From JANNMJ01 sp031397815 (GTDB lineage: Bacteria > Bacteroidota > Bacteroidia > Cytophagales > Hymenobacteraceae): a stretch of 26,970 nt of DNA. Positions 7,647 through 15,727 of this stretch are shown here, one piece after another. Location: NCBI GenBank assembly GCA_031397815.1, contig JANNMJ010000089.1, positions 1-26,970 on the forward strand, read 5' to 3'. The translations under genes were made by a program, and so were the position numbers. A model generated the notes under the pieces. It did no database searches and was not told the DNA's origin. It saw only the letters and a program-made list of their open reading frames with translations. Position 1 is the first letter of the stretch, and every line of letters starts with the position of its first letter.

Positions 7647-10600
7647 CTACTTCCCCTGCGCCGCCAAAAGCTGGTTTTGGGCGCGTAACCGGCGGGTGAG
7701 CATCCTTAAAACGCCCTGCGCTACTTCGCGGCGCTCGGCCATCAGCTCGTAGAAGGCTTCTTGGTCGAGGCGGAGGAGGAGGGAATCGGTGGTGACGGTG
7801 GCGGTGGCGGAGCGCGGCTCGGGGTCGAGCAGGGCCAGCTCGCCGAATATGTCGCGGTTGCGGAAGGTGGCGAACGTGGTGGCGCCGGCGTGGATGCGCA
7901 CTTCGCCTTGGTAAATCACGTACATCGCGTCACCGAAATCACCTTGGTGGAAAATGACGTCCCCGGCCGTCGCGCGCTGCTCGCGGACGATGGCGGCGAC
8001 ATCGACCAGAATATGCTCCGGCGTATCGGCGAAGATACTGGTGCTTTTCAGAACGACCACTTTCTCGATTTCGAGGAGGGTAGTGGCGGCGGAATCGGCA
8101 GCGTGAGATTTCATAAACGAGCCGGGGACGGCGGGTAAGGTTTCCGGAGAAAACGTGAAAGCGGGCGCGCCGGCCGTCCGGCTTTCCGCGCCGGACGCCG
8201 CACCGGATGCGTGCGTTTGCGAGTGAGCATGCGAGTGCGCCGCCCGCGCCAAAACGTGCCGCTGCGCCACGGCGGCGGTTTGGCGCAGCAGGGTATCGGG
8301 ATGCGTGAGGAAGGCGGGCAAAAGGTCGCGGAGGTTGTCGAAATCGGCGGGCGGCTGGGTGGGGAGAGCGTGCAGGGCCACGGCCACCGTCCAGCGGTGG
8401 AACCGGGCTGGGCCGGCCGTCAGCAGGCGCCGCAGCACGGTGGCGGGCGTGAGGTCGGGGGCGGGCAGCGGCACGTGCGGCGCGAGCAGTTGCAGTTTTT
8501 CGGTAGCGGGCAAGCGTTCGAGGAGCAGCGAGAGGGGCGCGGCTTGGCGCTTCGGGAGCAGATGGTCGAGGATTTCGAGCGCGTTGGCGGCTTGCTCGCG
8601 GTTGAGGGAATCGAGGCCGGCGCGGACTTTCAGCACCGTGCGCGGCTCGTAAAGCAGGGCGAGGAGACGGAACAGGCGCTCGCGGGAGGTGGCGCCTTCA
8701 TCGTCTAAAGCCCGCCGAAGGGCCGCCAGCGGGGCGGCGGGGCGGGTTTCTTCCTCTTCGGCCACGGCTTCGGCGGCGCGGAGGCACCACGTGCTGTGGC
8801 TGATTTGTTCGTCGAGGAGCGCGAGGAGGGCGTCTTGCACGGGGCCGCGCGGGGCTTGGTAACCGGCCGTCCGCAGCGCCCGCAGGGCCGATTCGCGCGC
8901 CCGACGGTCGGCGGTGAGGGCGAGTAAATCGGTGAGGAGAACCGTGGCGTCGGGGCCGCCGATGCGCCCGACAATCTCGATGCACGCCAGCCGGAGGGCG
9001 ACGGGCTGGGCGGGGTCAGCGAGGCGCTCGCGGAGGGCGGGCAGCGCGACGGCCCCGAAGCCGGTGAGGGCGCGGGCGGTTTCATCGGAGAGCGCTGGGT
9101 CGGTGAGGAAGGTCAGGACCGTCGGCAAGAGGCGCTCGTTCGCGAGGCGCCCGGCGGCTTCCACGGCGCGGCGCCGGACGGTGGCGTCGGGGTCGCGCAG
9201 GAAAACCTGCAACGGCTGGTAAAAGCTGCGCACTTGCAGCTCGCCGATGATTTGCGCCGCGAGGGCGCGGGCGGGCGCTTCCGGCGCGTCCACGAGGTGC
9301 AGGAGCTGCTGACCGGCCATCACCACGGCTTCCAAACCGCCGGAGCGGAGCAGGCCGGTAATGGCGGCGCGGCGCACGGTGGGGTCGGGGTCGTCGAGGA
9401 ACGGAAGGGTGAGGGCGGTGGCGTCGTCGTCGGGCACCTGTGCGAGGGCCGCGACGGCCGCCGCCCGCACGAGGGGCGCGCTGCCGGGCGCGGCGAGGGC
9501 CATCACATCGGCGCGGGCGACGAGGAGCGTCGGGGCGTCCATCTTCTCAAGGGCGCGGCGGCGCACGGCATCGTCCGGGTGGTGCAGGAGCTGGGTGAGG
9601 GTGGCGGTCAGCTCGGCCGGGGCGAGGGCTTTGCTGAGCAGCTCGATGGCGTAGATAACCTCTTCCGGGTGCGTGGAATCGAGCTTTTCGCGCAGGACGG
9701 CCGTCGTGGCACGGTCGCCGAACGTGACTTGCCCGCCTTCGAGGAAGCGCCGCCGAATGGCGCTGCTAAGCGTGTGCAGATAGTGGCGCCCGACGATGAG
9801 CACCATCCCAATCCAGACAATTAAGAGCGCGATAATCGCCTGATTGACGCGTGCCGGGTCAATCTGCCCGCCGTTCAGCCAAATCAGCCCGCTCAGCAGC
9901 GCGCCCGCCCCGCCGAGCGCCAGCGGGTCGACGATGCCCTTGACGGTGGTGTGGCCGTGGAGCCGCAAATGGCGGTTCAGGGGCTGAAACAGGGCCAGAA
10001 AAAGCGGGTCGTGGAGAGTATACCGAAACGTTTCGGCCACGAGCAGCAGCAGCCCGAACATCGCGAAGAGCATACTATTCCCCGCGCCGAGCGAATGCCA
10101 GATCGCCGCCCCAATAGCTACCAGCAGCAGCAGCGCGGGCGGCAGCAAGAGCGCCCGCTTCACACCAAGGCGCTCCACGATTCGACCCGAAAAAAACAGC
10201 TTCGTGACAATCGTGAGGGCTTTGCCGAACCCCAAAAACAGCCCCAGAAAATGCGCCAGCTCGGTGGCGTCGCCGTGCCCGTAACGCGCCTGTGCGCCTT
10301 CGAGAAAAGCAAAATCGACACACGTAAAAACGATTACCGCCACGAACGACAGCCCCGCCAACGCCGCAATCAGCGGGGAGCCAAACAGGCTGAAACCGTG
10401 ACCGTGGGCGGCGGCGGGCGCCTCGTGATTGTGCCCGTGTTGGTGCCCGTGATTGTGCCCGTGATCTTCGGCCTGCGCCGCTGCCAGCGCGGGGCTATTC
10501 AGGAGCCGCCGCAGCACGGGAAGGGCGGCGAAAAATGCCGCCGCCGCCAGAATCAGCAGGTTCGGTAGCCCGACTACCGGCCCCAGCGCCGCCACCACCA

Positions 10601-11204
10601 AATAGCCGAGCAGCTTGGCGGGCACGTCACCGGCGGAAATCAGCCCGAACAGGCGCTTGCCTTGCCGCACATCGAGCATCAGAGCCGAAACGCTCCAAAA
10701 CTCCAGATTCGTGAGCAGGTAAATCACCCGGTGGATGACCACGAGCGCAAACGCCATCGCGGCCACGCCCGCCACCGCCAACCCGAGGCGCGCAAGCAGA
10801 ATCGACACGCCGAGCGCCACCACAATCCCTGGCAGGAGCCGCTGCATCGGGACGTGGTGCTCCAGCCACGCGTAAAGCCGCCCGACAATCAGCAGCACAA
10901 CCGCCGAGGTCAGAAAAACGACCGGCAGCTCCGTGACGGCGAATTGCGCCAGAAACAGCGCGTTCGCGACGGTGAAGAACAGCGCCAGTCCGAACCCCTG
11001 AAAGAAGTGGTGCAGGAAAAGCCGCCGCACCGCACGGCTCTCTTCCTGCCGGACATTCAGGGCCGTGAGGAGTCGATGTCGAAAAGTGGCAGAGGAAGGA
11101 AGCAAAGCAAGGAAACGGACGAAGGCGAGGACGATAGGGCAGTCGAAACCGACCAGATTAGGCCCTAAAAGTACGTTCCCGCCCGGCGCACCCCGGTTTA
11201 CCAA
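7647..11204 (-). CDS. NTT/MFS-like transporter fused to HEAT repeats and a cyclic-nucleotide-binding domain
   Basis: Residues 60 to 480 contain about 12 hydrophobic segments resembling the ATP/ADP-translocase (NTT) or MFS fold. Residues 500 to 985 are HEAT-type helical repeats (for example DDAVRRRALEKM, DPTVRRAAITGLL, DATVRRRAVEAAG). Residues 1048-1165 form a cyclic-nucleotide-binding domain with an intact phosphate-binding cassette, FGELALLDPEPRSATATV, including the phosphate-contacting Arg. NTT proteins fused to HEAT and CNB domains are known in Bacteroidetes but not functionally explained. Two His-rich stretches stand out: AEDHGHNHGHQHGHNHE (about 245-261) in the loop between the two membrane halves, and AHSHAHSQTH (about 988) just before the CNB domain. 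The start is uncertain: ATG 11204 adds about 45 residues before the homologous-looking RHRLLTALNVRQEE, and a TTG inside LALLPSS is possible. The gene is divergent from the FNR-like regulator and shares its FNR-box region. Confidence 0.75.
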   Translation of the reverse strand: MVNRGAPGGNVLLGPNLVGFDCPIVLAFVRFLALLPSSATFRHRLLTALNVRQEESRAVRRLFLHHFFQGFGLALFFTVANALFLAQFAVTELPVVFLTSAVVLLIVGRLYAWLEHHVPMQRLLPGIVVALGVSILLARLGLAVAGVAAMAFALVVIHRVIYLLTNLEFWSVSALMLDVRQGKRLFGLISAGDVPAKLLGYLVVAALGPVVGLPNLLILAAAAFFAALPVLRRLLNSPALAAAQAEDHGHNHGHQHGHNHEAPAAAHGHGFSLFGSPLIAALAGLSFVAVIVFTCVDFAFLEGAQARYGHGDATELAHFLGLFLGFGKALTIVTKLFFSGRIVERLGVKRALLLPPALLLLVAIGAAIWHSLGAGNSMLFAMFGLLLLVAETFRYTLHDPLFLALFQPLNRHLRLHGHTTVKGIVDPLALGGAGALLSGLIWLNGGQIDPARVNQAIIALLIVWIGMVLIVGRHYLHTLSSAIRRRFLEGGQVTFGDRATTAVLREKLDSTHPEEVIYAIELLSKALAPAELTATLTQLLHHPDDAVRRRALEKMDAPTLLVARADVMALAAPGSAPLVRAAAVAALAQVPDDDATALTLPFLDDPDPTVRRAAITGLLRSGGLEAVVMAGQQLLHLVDAPEAPARALAAQIIGELQVRSFYQPLQVFLRDPDATVRRRAVEAAGRLANERLLPTVLTFLTDPALSDETARALTGFGAVALPALRERLADPAQPVALRLACIEIVGRIGGPDATVLLTDLLALTADRRARESALRALRTAGYQAPRGPVQDALLALLDEQISHSTWCLRAAEAVAEEEETRPAAPLAALRRALDDEGATSRERLFRLLALLYEPRTVLKVRAGLDSLNREQAANALEILDHLLPKRQAAPLSLLLERLPATEKLQLLAPHVPLPAPDLTPATVLRRLLTAGPARFHRWTVAVALHALPTQPPADFDNLRDLLPAFLTHPDTLLRQTAAVAQRHVLARAAHSHAHSQTHASGAASGAESRTAGAPAFTFSPETLPAVPGSFMKSHAADSAATTLLEIEKVVVLKSTSIFADTPEHILVDVAAIVREQRATAGDVIFHQGDFGDAMYVIYQGEVRIHAGATTFATFRNRDIFGELALLDPEPRSATATVTTDSLLLRLDQEAFYELMAERREVAQGVLRMLTRRLRAQNQLLAAQGK

Positions 11205-11283
11205 ACCGCGCCGCGCCCGCCGCCCTTTTCAGTGAGCGGCGAACGTCAGTCGCCCCGCTGATTCCCCGTCGCTCAGGTCAAAC

Positions 11284-11297
11284 TTGATTACAATCAT
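11284..11297 (+). promoter_or_regulatory. FNR/CRP-type operator between divergent genes
   Basis: TTGATTACAATCAT matches 9 of 10 defined positions of the FNR consensus TTGATnnnnATCAA. It lies 80 bp upstream of the transporter-fusion start and 77 bp upstream of the chosen start of the FNR-like regulator, so it could serve either gene or both. Because TTG 11284 is in frame with the regulator, automated calling may wrongly start the gene inside this site. Confidence 0.6.
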
Positions 11298-11373
11298 CCA
11301 CCTCAAACGAACGAAGCATCTCTCTGATAGTGTACTTTGCGCATCTATCCCACGTCCATCGCTCATCCTTCCC

Positions 11374-12084
11374 GTGAAGACCTTATTCACTCCTCCCGAA
11401 TGCCAGAATTGCCCGACGCGGAAAGATTCGCTGTTGGGGTGCTGCCAGACTGAAGAGCTGGAGCTGATTTCGGTCGGCAAGATGTGCCAGACGTACCAGA
11501 AGGGGCAGCTCATTTTCCGCGAAGGCGCCCGGCCAAACGGCCTGCACTGCGTGCACGAAGGCAAAATCAAGGTGACGAAAGTCGGCGGCGACGGCAAGGA
11601 GCAGATTATGCGCCTCGCACGGCCCGGCGACGTCCTCGGTTACCGCGCCCTGATGGCAGAGGGCACGTACTCGGCCTCTGCCGTGGCGCTCGATGATTGC
11701 ATCGTGTGTTTCGTGCCGAAAACCGATTTCCTGCGCGTCATCGAAAACAACGCGCAGTTCGCCAACGGCCTGATGAAGCTGCTCTCCAAAGCCCTCGGCG
11801 AAGCCGAAGAGCGGCTGTTGCACCTAGCGTACAAGCCCGTCCGCGAGCGCCTCGCCGAAGCGCTGCTACTGTTACAGCGCACGTATCAGAAGGAAGACGC
11901 CCCGGCGCCGTTCGATATCGCCATCTCGCGGGAAGACCTCGCCGCGCTCGTCGGCACGGCGAAGGAAACGACCATCCGTCTCCTCTCCGATTTCAAGGAA
12001 GAGGGTATTGTCACGACGAAAGGGAGCCACATCACGCTCCTCAAGCCGGAAAAGCTCGTCGAGATTGCCAGTTTGTACGATTAG
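11374..12084 (+). CDS. Crp/Fnr-family transcription regulator with N-terminal cysteine cluster
   Basis: A 236-residue cytoplasmic DNA-binding regulator. I start it at GTG 11374 (MKTLFTPPECQNC), because the frame upstream runs through the FNR box and is unlike the family. Cysteines 10, 13, 23 and 24 form a C-x2-C-x9-CC cluster recalling the iron-sulfur ligands of FNR; further cysteines occur in GKMCQ and LDDCIVC. The cyclic-nucleotide-like beta-roll covers about 30-145, but its cassette reads GYRALMAEGTYSASA and lacks the Arg used to bind cAMP, so cAMP is unlikely as ligand. The C-terminal winged helix includes ISREDLAALVGTAKETTIRLLSDFKEEG, typical of the family. Oxygen or NO sensing is inferred from the cysteines, the adjacent FNR box, and the truncated haemoglobin and cbb3-assembly genes downstream. 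Confidence 0.85.
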   Translation: MKTLFTPPECQNCPTRKDSLLGCCQTEELELISVGKMCQTYQKGQLIFREGARPNGLHCVHEGKIKVTKVGGDGKEQIMRLARPGDVLGYRALMAEGTYSASAVALDDCIVCFVPKTDFLRVIENNAQFANGLMKLLSKALGEAEERLLHLAYKPVRERLAEALLLLQRTYQKEDAPAPFDIAISREDLAALVGTAKETTIRLLSDFKEEGIVTTKGSHITLLKPEKLVEIASLYD

Positions 12085-12130
12085 CGGGGGCGTTGCCGCG
12101 TTGCCGTAACCGCCGTTCCGTAACCGCGTT

Positions 12131-12303
12131 CCCCACCCCGCCCCTTCGGGGCACCCCTCCCCCGAGGGGGCGGGGAGTTCGGGCTTACAGGTGCTGAGCG
12201 CATTTAGGGAGTAAAACTCCCCGCCCCGGAGGGGAGGGGTGGCCCGGAGGGCCGGGGTGGGGGGACACGTAGATACAGCCCGCCATAGCGAACCCAACCC
12301 GCC
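12131..12303. repeat. Large GC-rich inverted repeat (dispersed repeat, copy 2 plus an inverted half)
   Basis: The right arm (12216-12262) begins AACTCCCCGCCCC and continues to GGGTGGGG; it is followed by the tail GACAC to GCCATAGCGAACCCAACC, matching copy 1 at 7537-7626. The left arm (12131-12179) is an imperfect reverse complement. The pair fills most of the space between the convergent FNR-like and truncated-haemoglobin genes and could fold into a long hairpin acting as a terminator in both directions. Confidence 0.7.
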
Positions 12304-12693
12304 CTACAACTCCCCCAAAACCGGAATCACCCCCGATTCCAGCCCCAGCCGGTGCTGAAACATCGTGGCAATACTCAGCGCCCGCGCCTTCGCCATATCC
12401 GCCGTCGGGCCGGCAAACTGTGCGTCTACGTTCTCGAAAAACAGGTTCAGCCAGCGGCTGAAATGGGCTTTATCGATGGGGAGCATCGCGTGCTTTGGGA
12501 ACGGACGGCCTTTGTAATCGGTGGTGCCGAGGAGCAGGCCGCTCCAAAATTCCACCATCGCGGGCAGGTGGGTGGGCCAGTTGACTTGCGCCACTTCGTT
12601 GAAGATCGGGCCGAGCATCGTGTCGGCCTGCACGCGGTCGTAGAACGAGTAGACGAGCTGCTGAACGTCGTCGTGGTGCTGAATATCGGTCAT
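12304..12693 (-). CDS. Group III truncated haemoglobin
   Basis: A 129-residue haem protein of the 2-over-2 globin fold. The start at 12693 gives MTDIQHHDDVQQLVYSFYDRV, the usual beginning for the family; an in-frame GTG-led extension to 12744 is proline-rich and unlikely. Tyr18 in SFYDRV fits the B10 position. LPIDKAHFSRWLNLFFENVD at 71-90 is the group III signature, with His77 as the probable proximal haem ligand. The helix RALSIATMFQHRL closes the fold. Group III truncated globins are linked to NO or oxygen chemistry under low oxygen, but their exact role is unsettled. It is divergent from the CcoI gene (211 bp apart) and convergent with the FNR-like regulator, which supports a low-oxygen theme. 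Confidence 0.9.
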   Translation of the reverse strand: MTDIQHHDDVQQLVYSFYDRVQADTMLGPIFNEVAQVNWPTHLPAMVEFWSGLLLGTTDYKGRPFPKHAMLPIDKAHFSRWLNLFFENVDAQFAGPTADMAKARALSIATMFQHRLGLESGVIPVLGEL

Positions 12694-12777
12694 CGGAGGG
12701 GGGGGTAAGGGGTGGAAAACCCTGACCGAGCAAGGCCCGGCCACGGTTTCCTATCAAAATGGAGCTAGCCTTTACGG

Positions 12778-12792
12778 CTGAGCAAAGCTCAG
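12778..12792. repeat. Small hairpin CTGAGC-AAA-GCTCAG
   Basis: A 6-bp perfect stem with a 3-nt loop in the trHb-ccoI divergent region. The same stem with a different loop (CTGAGC, GTGTTT, GCTCAG) occurs at 21341-21358 inside another repeat, so it may be a repeat remnant. It lacks a T-run. Confidence 0.4.
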
Positions 12793-12822
12793 TAGGGCAG
12801 GGGCTTCTTGCGTGTGAGGACA

Positions 12823-12840
12823 ATCAGTTCCGAAACTGAT
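12823..12840. promoter_or_regulatory. 18-bp everted palindrome between trHb and ccoI
   Basis: ATCAGTT-CCGA-AACTGAT has perfect 7-bp arms, and similarity extends outward imperfectly (GACAAT on the left, ATTGGTC on the right). It lies 64 bp upstream of the CcoI start in the divergent space. It may be a regulator site; the half-sites point outward compared with the FNR consensus, so it is not a standard FNR box. Confidence 0.4.
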
Positions 12841-12904
12841 ATTGGTCATCTTTTAGGTCGGGCGGGGGGCGGAATTTCGCTTCGCGAAACCAACGCCTCC
12901 ACTC

Positions 12905-15406
12905 GTGGCCTCCTCCCCATCTCTTTCTGCCCCTACGGCCGCTCCGGCGCCCTCCACCTGCGCGCACTGCGGCGATGCGTGTCCGCCGCAGCCCATCACG
13001 TTCGCCGATAAGGCGTTTTGCTGCCAGGGCTGCCGGTCGGTTTACGAGCTGCTCGCGGCGCGCAACCTCTGCCAGTATTACGCCATCGGCGACGCCACCG
13101 ACGACGCCCGGCCCGGCCAGAAAGTGCCGGAAGTGGAGCTGCCCGGCCGGTTCGCGTACCTCGACGAAAAGAGCGTGCAGATGCAGGTCCTCACGTTTTG
13201 CAGCGATACGCTGGCGCGCGTCACGCTCCACCTGCCGCGGATGCACTGCGCATCGTGCATCTGGCTCTTGGAGCATCTGTATCAGCTGAACCCGGCGGTG
13301 GTGGAATCGCGCGTCAACTTCCCCCGGAAAGAAATCAGTCTGGCGTACCGGCCGCAGGAAACCTCCCTCCGCGATGTGGTGACGCTCCTGACCGCCATCG
13401 GCTACGAGCCGGAGATTACGCTGGCTGAGCTGGGGCCGAAGGCGCCGCGCGCCAACCGCGCCATCATTTACCAGCTCGGGGTGGCGGGTTTTGCCTTCGG
13501 GAACGTGATGCTGTTGGCGTTTCCGGATTATCTGGCCGCCGTCGGGCAATTGGCGGGCGAGTTTGGGCGGTTCTTCGGATACGTGAGTCTCGCGCTCGCG
13601 CTGCCGGTGCTGCTGGTGAGCGCGCGGCCGTTCTTCCGGTCGGCGTGGCAGGGGGTGAAGCAGCGGTACATCAACCTCGATTTCCCGATTTCGCTCGGGC
13701 TGGCGGCGCTGTTCACCGTGAGCACCGTGGAAGTGCTGCGTGGGCACGGCGTGGGGTATTTCGACTCGTTCACGGGCCTCGTCTTCTTCCTGTTGATTGG
13801 GAAGTGGGCGCAGCAACGCACCACCGACGCCCTCCGGTTCGACCGCGATTTCACGTCGTATTTCCCCGTCGCCGTCACCAAGCTCCTCCCCGACGGCGAG
13901 GAGCGCACGGCATCCGTCAAAGAGCTGAAAATCGGCGACCGTATCCGCGTGCGGCATCAGGAAGTGATTCCCGCCGATGCCATTCTGCTGCGCGGCGCGG
14001 GGCAGATTGATTACTCGTTCGTGACCGGCGAGAGCGCGCCCGTCACGAAAGTGCCCGGCGAAATCATCTACGCCGGGGGCCGCCAAATCGCCGATGCCGT
14101 GGAGCTGGAAGTCGTGCGCGAGGTCTCGCAAGGCTACCTCACGCAGCTCTGGAACAACCCCGCCTTCCAGAAAGCCGAGCGCACCACCGACCCCGCCGTC
14201 CGCCTCGAAACCTACGCCGATCACGTCGGGCGCTGGTTCGTCGGCGCCACGCTCGTGCTCGCCCTCGGGGCCGTGGCGTATTGGGGCGGCTGGCGCCACG
14301 ACACCGATATGGCCGTGCGGGCGTTCACGTCGGTGCTCGTCATTGCGTGTCCGTGCGCGTTGTCGCTGGCGTCGCCGTTTGCGTTCGGCACGGCGCTGGG
14401 GATTTTCGGGCGACACAAGCTCTACTTGAAGAACACGGGCGTCGTCGAGACCATCGGCCGCACCAACACCATCGTCTTCGACAAAACCGGCACCCTCACC
14501 GACGTGCGCCGCTCGCGGGTGCGCTACGACGGCCCGCCCCTCACGCCCCGGCAGCAGCAGCGCGTCGCGGCGCTCGTGGGGTGCAGCACGCACCCGCTCA
14601 GCCAACGCCTGCGGCAGGAGCTGGGCGAGAGTGATTTCGACGATTTCGTGGGCCAGTTCACCGAAAAACCCGGTCAGGGGTTGAAGGCGAATGTGGCGGG
14701 GATGGAAGTGCGCGTCGGGCGCCCCGATTTCGTGAGCGCGACGGGCACCGGCAAAACGGCCGTCCGCCCAGCAGCGCCAGTCGGCGAGTTCGACGGCGGG
14801 CAGGCGCGGGTAAGCGTGGCTTTCGGGGGCGAAGTGGCGGGCGAGTTCATCTTCGAGAACGTGTACCGCGACGGTCTCCCGGCCGTCCTCGACGCCCTGC
14901 GCGACCGTTACCACCTCGTCGTCCTCTCCGGCGACCACGACGGTGAGCAGGGCCGCCTCCGCCAGCTTTTCGGCCTTCGCGCCGAGCTGCGGTTCCGCCA
15001 ATCGCCCCTCGACAAGCTCCACTACATCGCTGAGCTACAACGCCAAGGCCGCACCGTCATGATGATCGGCGACGGCCTCAACGACGCCGGTGCCCTCCGC
15101 GCCGCCGACGTCGGGGTCGCCCTCACCGACACGCTCACCAACTTCTCCCCCGCCTGCGACGCCATCCTCGACGCCGAAAGCCTGCGCGCGCTGCCCGCGT
15201 TCCTGCGGTTCACGCGCGGCAGTCTGCAAGCCGTCCTGCTCACGTTTGGCCTCTCGCTCTGCTACAACGCCGTTGGCCTGACGCTGGCCGTGCAAGGCCG
15301 GTTCACACCGATTACGTCCGCTATCCTGATGCCGATTTCTTCCCTGAGCGTGATGCTGCTTGCCACGATGCTCGTCCGCCGCGCGGCACGGCGGGAGCGG
15401 TTGTGA
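12905..15406 (+). CDS. ccoI: CcoI/FixI-type copper-transporting P-type ATPase
   Basis: An 833-residue membrane ATPase that exports or delivers copper for assembly of cbb3-type cytochrome oxidase. The N-terminus has the extra metal-binding domain of this subgroup: CAHCGDAC (19-26) and FCCQGC (38-43). A heavy-metal-associated domain with MHCASC (113-118) follows. After several membrane helices comes the transport motif CPC at 482-484 (ACPCALSLASPFAFG), the phosphorylation site DKTGT at 526, and the hinge GDGLNDAG at about 722. All catalytic elements are present. The start is GTG 12905; no ATG is available nearby in frame. CcoS follows on the same strand, as usual for this pair, but with a 321-bp repeat-filled gap. 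No oxidase structural genes are in the window. Confidence 0.9.
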   Translation: MASSPSLSAPTAAPAPSTCAHCGDACPPQPITFADKAFCCQGCRSVYELLAARNLCQYYAIGDATDDARPGQKVPEVELPGRFAYLDEKSVQMQVLTFCSDTLARVTLHLPRMHCASCIWLLEHLYQLNPAVVESRVNFPRKEISLAYRPQETSLRDVVTLLTAIGYEPEITLAELGPKAPRANRAIIYQLGVAGFAFGNVMLLAFPDYLAAVGQLAGEFGRFFGYVSLALALPVLLVSARPFFRSAWQGVKQRYINLDFPISLGLAALFTVSTVEVLRGHGVGYFDSFTGLVFFLLIGKWAQQRTTDALRFDRDFTSYFPVAVTKLLPDGEERTASVKELKIGDRIRVRHQEVIPADAILLRGAGQIDYSFVTGESAPVTKVPGEIIYAGGRQIADAVELEVVREVSQGYLTQLWNNPAFQKAERTTDPAVRLETYADHVGRWFVGATLVLALGAVAYWGGWRHDTDMAVRAFTSVLVIACPCALSLASPFAFGTALGIFGRHKLYLKNTGVVETIGRTNTIVFDKTGTLTDVRRSRVRYDGPPLTPRQQQRVAALVGCSTHPLSQRLRQELGESDFDDFVGQFTEKPGQGLKANVAGMEVRVGRPDFVSATGTGKTAVRPAAPVGEFDGGQARVSVAFGGEVAGEFIFENVYRDGLPAVLDALRDRYHLVVLSGDHDGEQGRLRQLFGLRAELRFRQSPLDKLHYIAELQRQGRTVMMIGDGLNDAGALRAADVGVALTDTLTNFSPACDAILDAESLRALPAFLRFTRGSLQAVLLTFGLSLCYNAVGLTLAVQGRFTPITSAILMPISSLSVMLLATMLVRRAARRERL

Positions 15407-15427
15407 GGCGGGCTGCAATGCCAGAAG

Positions 15428-15481
15428 AATCGCGCGGGGCTCTGCCCCGTGCGGGCTATTCGCGGGACTCTGGCCCGCCAC
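15428..15481 (+). repeat. 54-bp REP-like module, forward copy A
   Basis: It contains two hairpins, CGGGGC-TCT-GCCCCG and GCGGG...CCCGC, joined by the conserved CTATTCG. It is identical at 53 of 54 positions to the reverse complement of 24241-24296, showing a homogeneous repeat family within one genome. Confidence 0.85.
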
Positions 15482-15511
15482 CCCAATCGGCGCATTTAAC
15501 CGCCCATCTTG

Positions 15512-15614
15512 GTAGGGGCGTGGCCTTGTGCCCGCCCGCATGTGGCTGGGTGCGGCACCGGCGGCGACTAGCATTCACAACCGCATGCGGGAGGGCACAA
15601 GGCCACGCCCCTAC
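15512..15614. repeat. Palindromic core with GTAGGGGCG...CGCCCCTAC ends
   Basis: Two 31-bp arms (15512-15542 and 15584-15614) pair at 30 of 31 positions around a 41-nt loop. The left arm is identical to 26890-26920. The loop is present there in the opposite orientation (CGGTTGTGAA to CAGCCA), so the whole element has moved or inverted as a unit. Confidence 0.85.
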
Positions 15615-15635
15615 GTTGGCTGATCACGCGCACTT

Positions 15636-15670
15636 ACGAATAACCCACACGGGGCCAGAGCCCCGCGTGA
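15636..15670 (-). repeat. REP-like module, reverse (partial) copy
   Basis: Its reverse complement begins TCACGCGGGGCTCTG and continues CCCCGTGTGGGTTATTCG, matching the first half of the 54-bp module. It closes the nested palindrome that starts at 15428. Confidence 0.75.
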
Positions 15671-15727
15671 TTTTTCCTGACTTTTACTAACAGCACCCCG
15701 ACGGTGCCGGATACACATAACCATCCC

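Larger units (their letters stand above)
15407..15727. other. Repeat-filled gap between ccoI and ccoS
   Basis: No gene is seen. The gap consists almost wholly of a nested palindrome: outer REP-like modules (15428-15481 and 15636-15670) around a core palindrome (15512-15614), plus a weak GCACC/GGTGC hairpin at 15692-15708 just before the ccoS start. Confidence 0.75.

Noticed and set aside
11284..11373. A 30-residue N-terminal extension of the FNR-like regulator starting at TTG 11284.
   Set aside because: It would begin inside the FNR box and has no family similarity; the GTG at 11374 gives the usual N-terminus.
12834..12847. CTGATATTGGTCAT as a second FNR box upstream of ccoI.
   Set aside because: Only 7 of 10 defined positions match and it overlaps a better explained palindrome at 12823-12840.
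12824..15022. A 732-codon open frame on the minus strand opposite ccoI.
   Set aside because: It is the mirror of a very GC-biased real gene whose P-type ATPase motifs are all on the plus strand. The translation is Arg/Glu/His-rich without any family motif.
15428..15670. A CRISPR array or tandem repeat locus.
   Set aside because: The repeats are inverted and nested, not regularly spaced direct repeats with unique spacers, and no cas genes are present.
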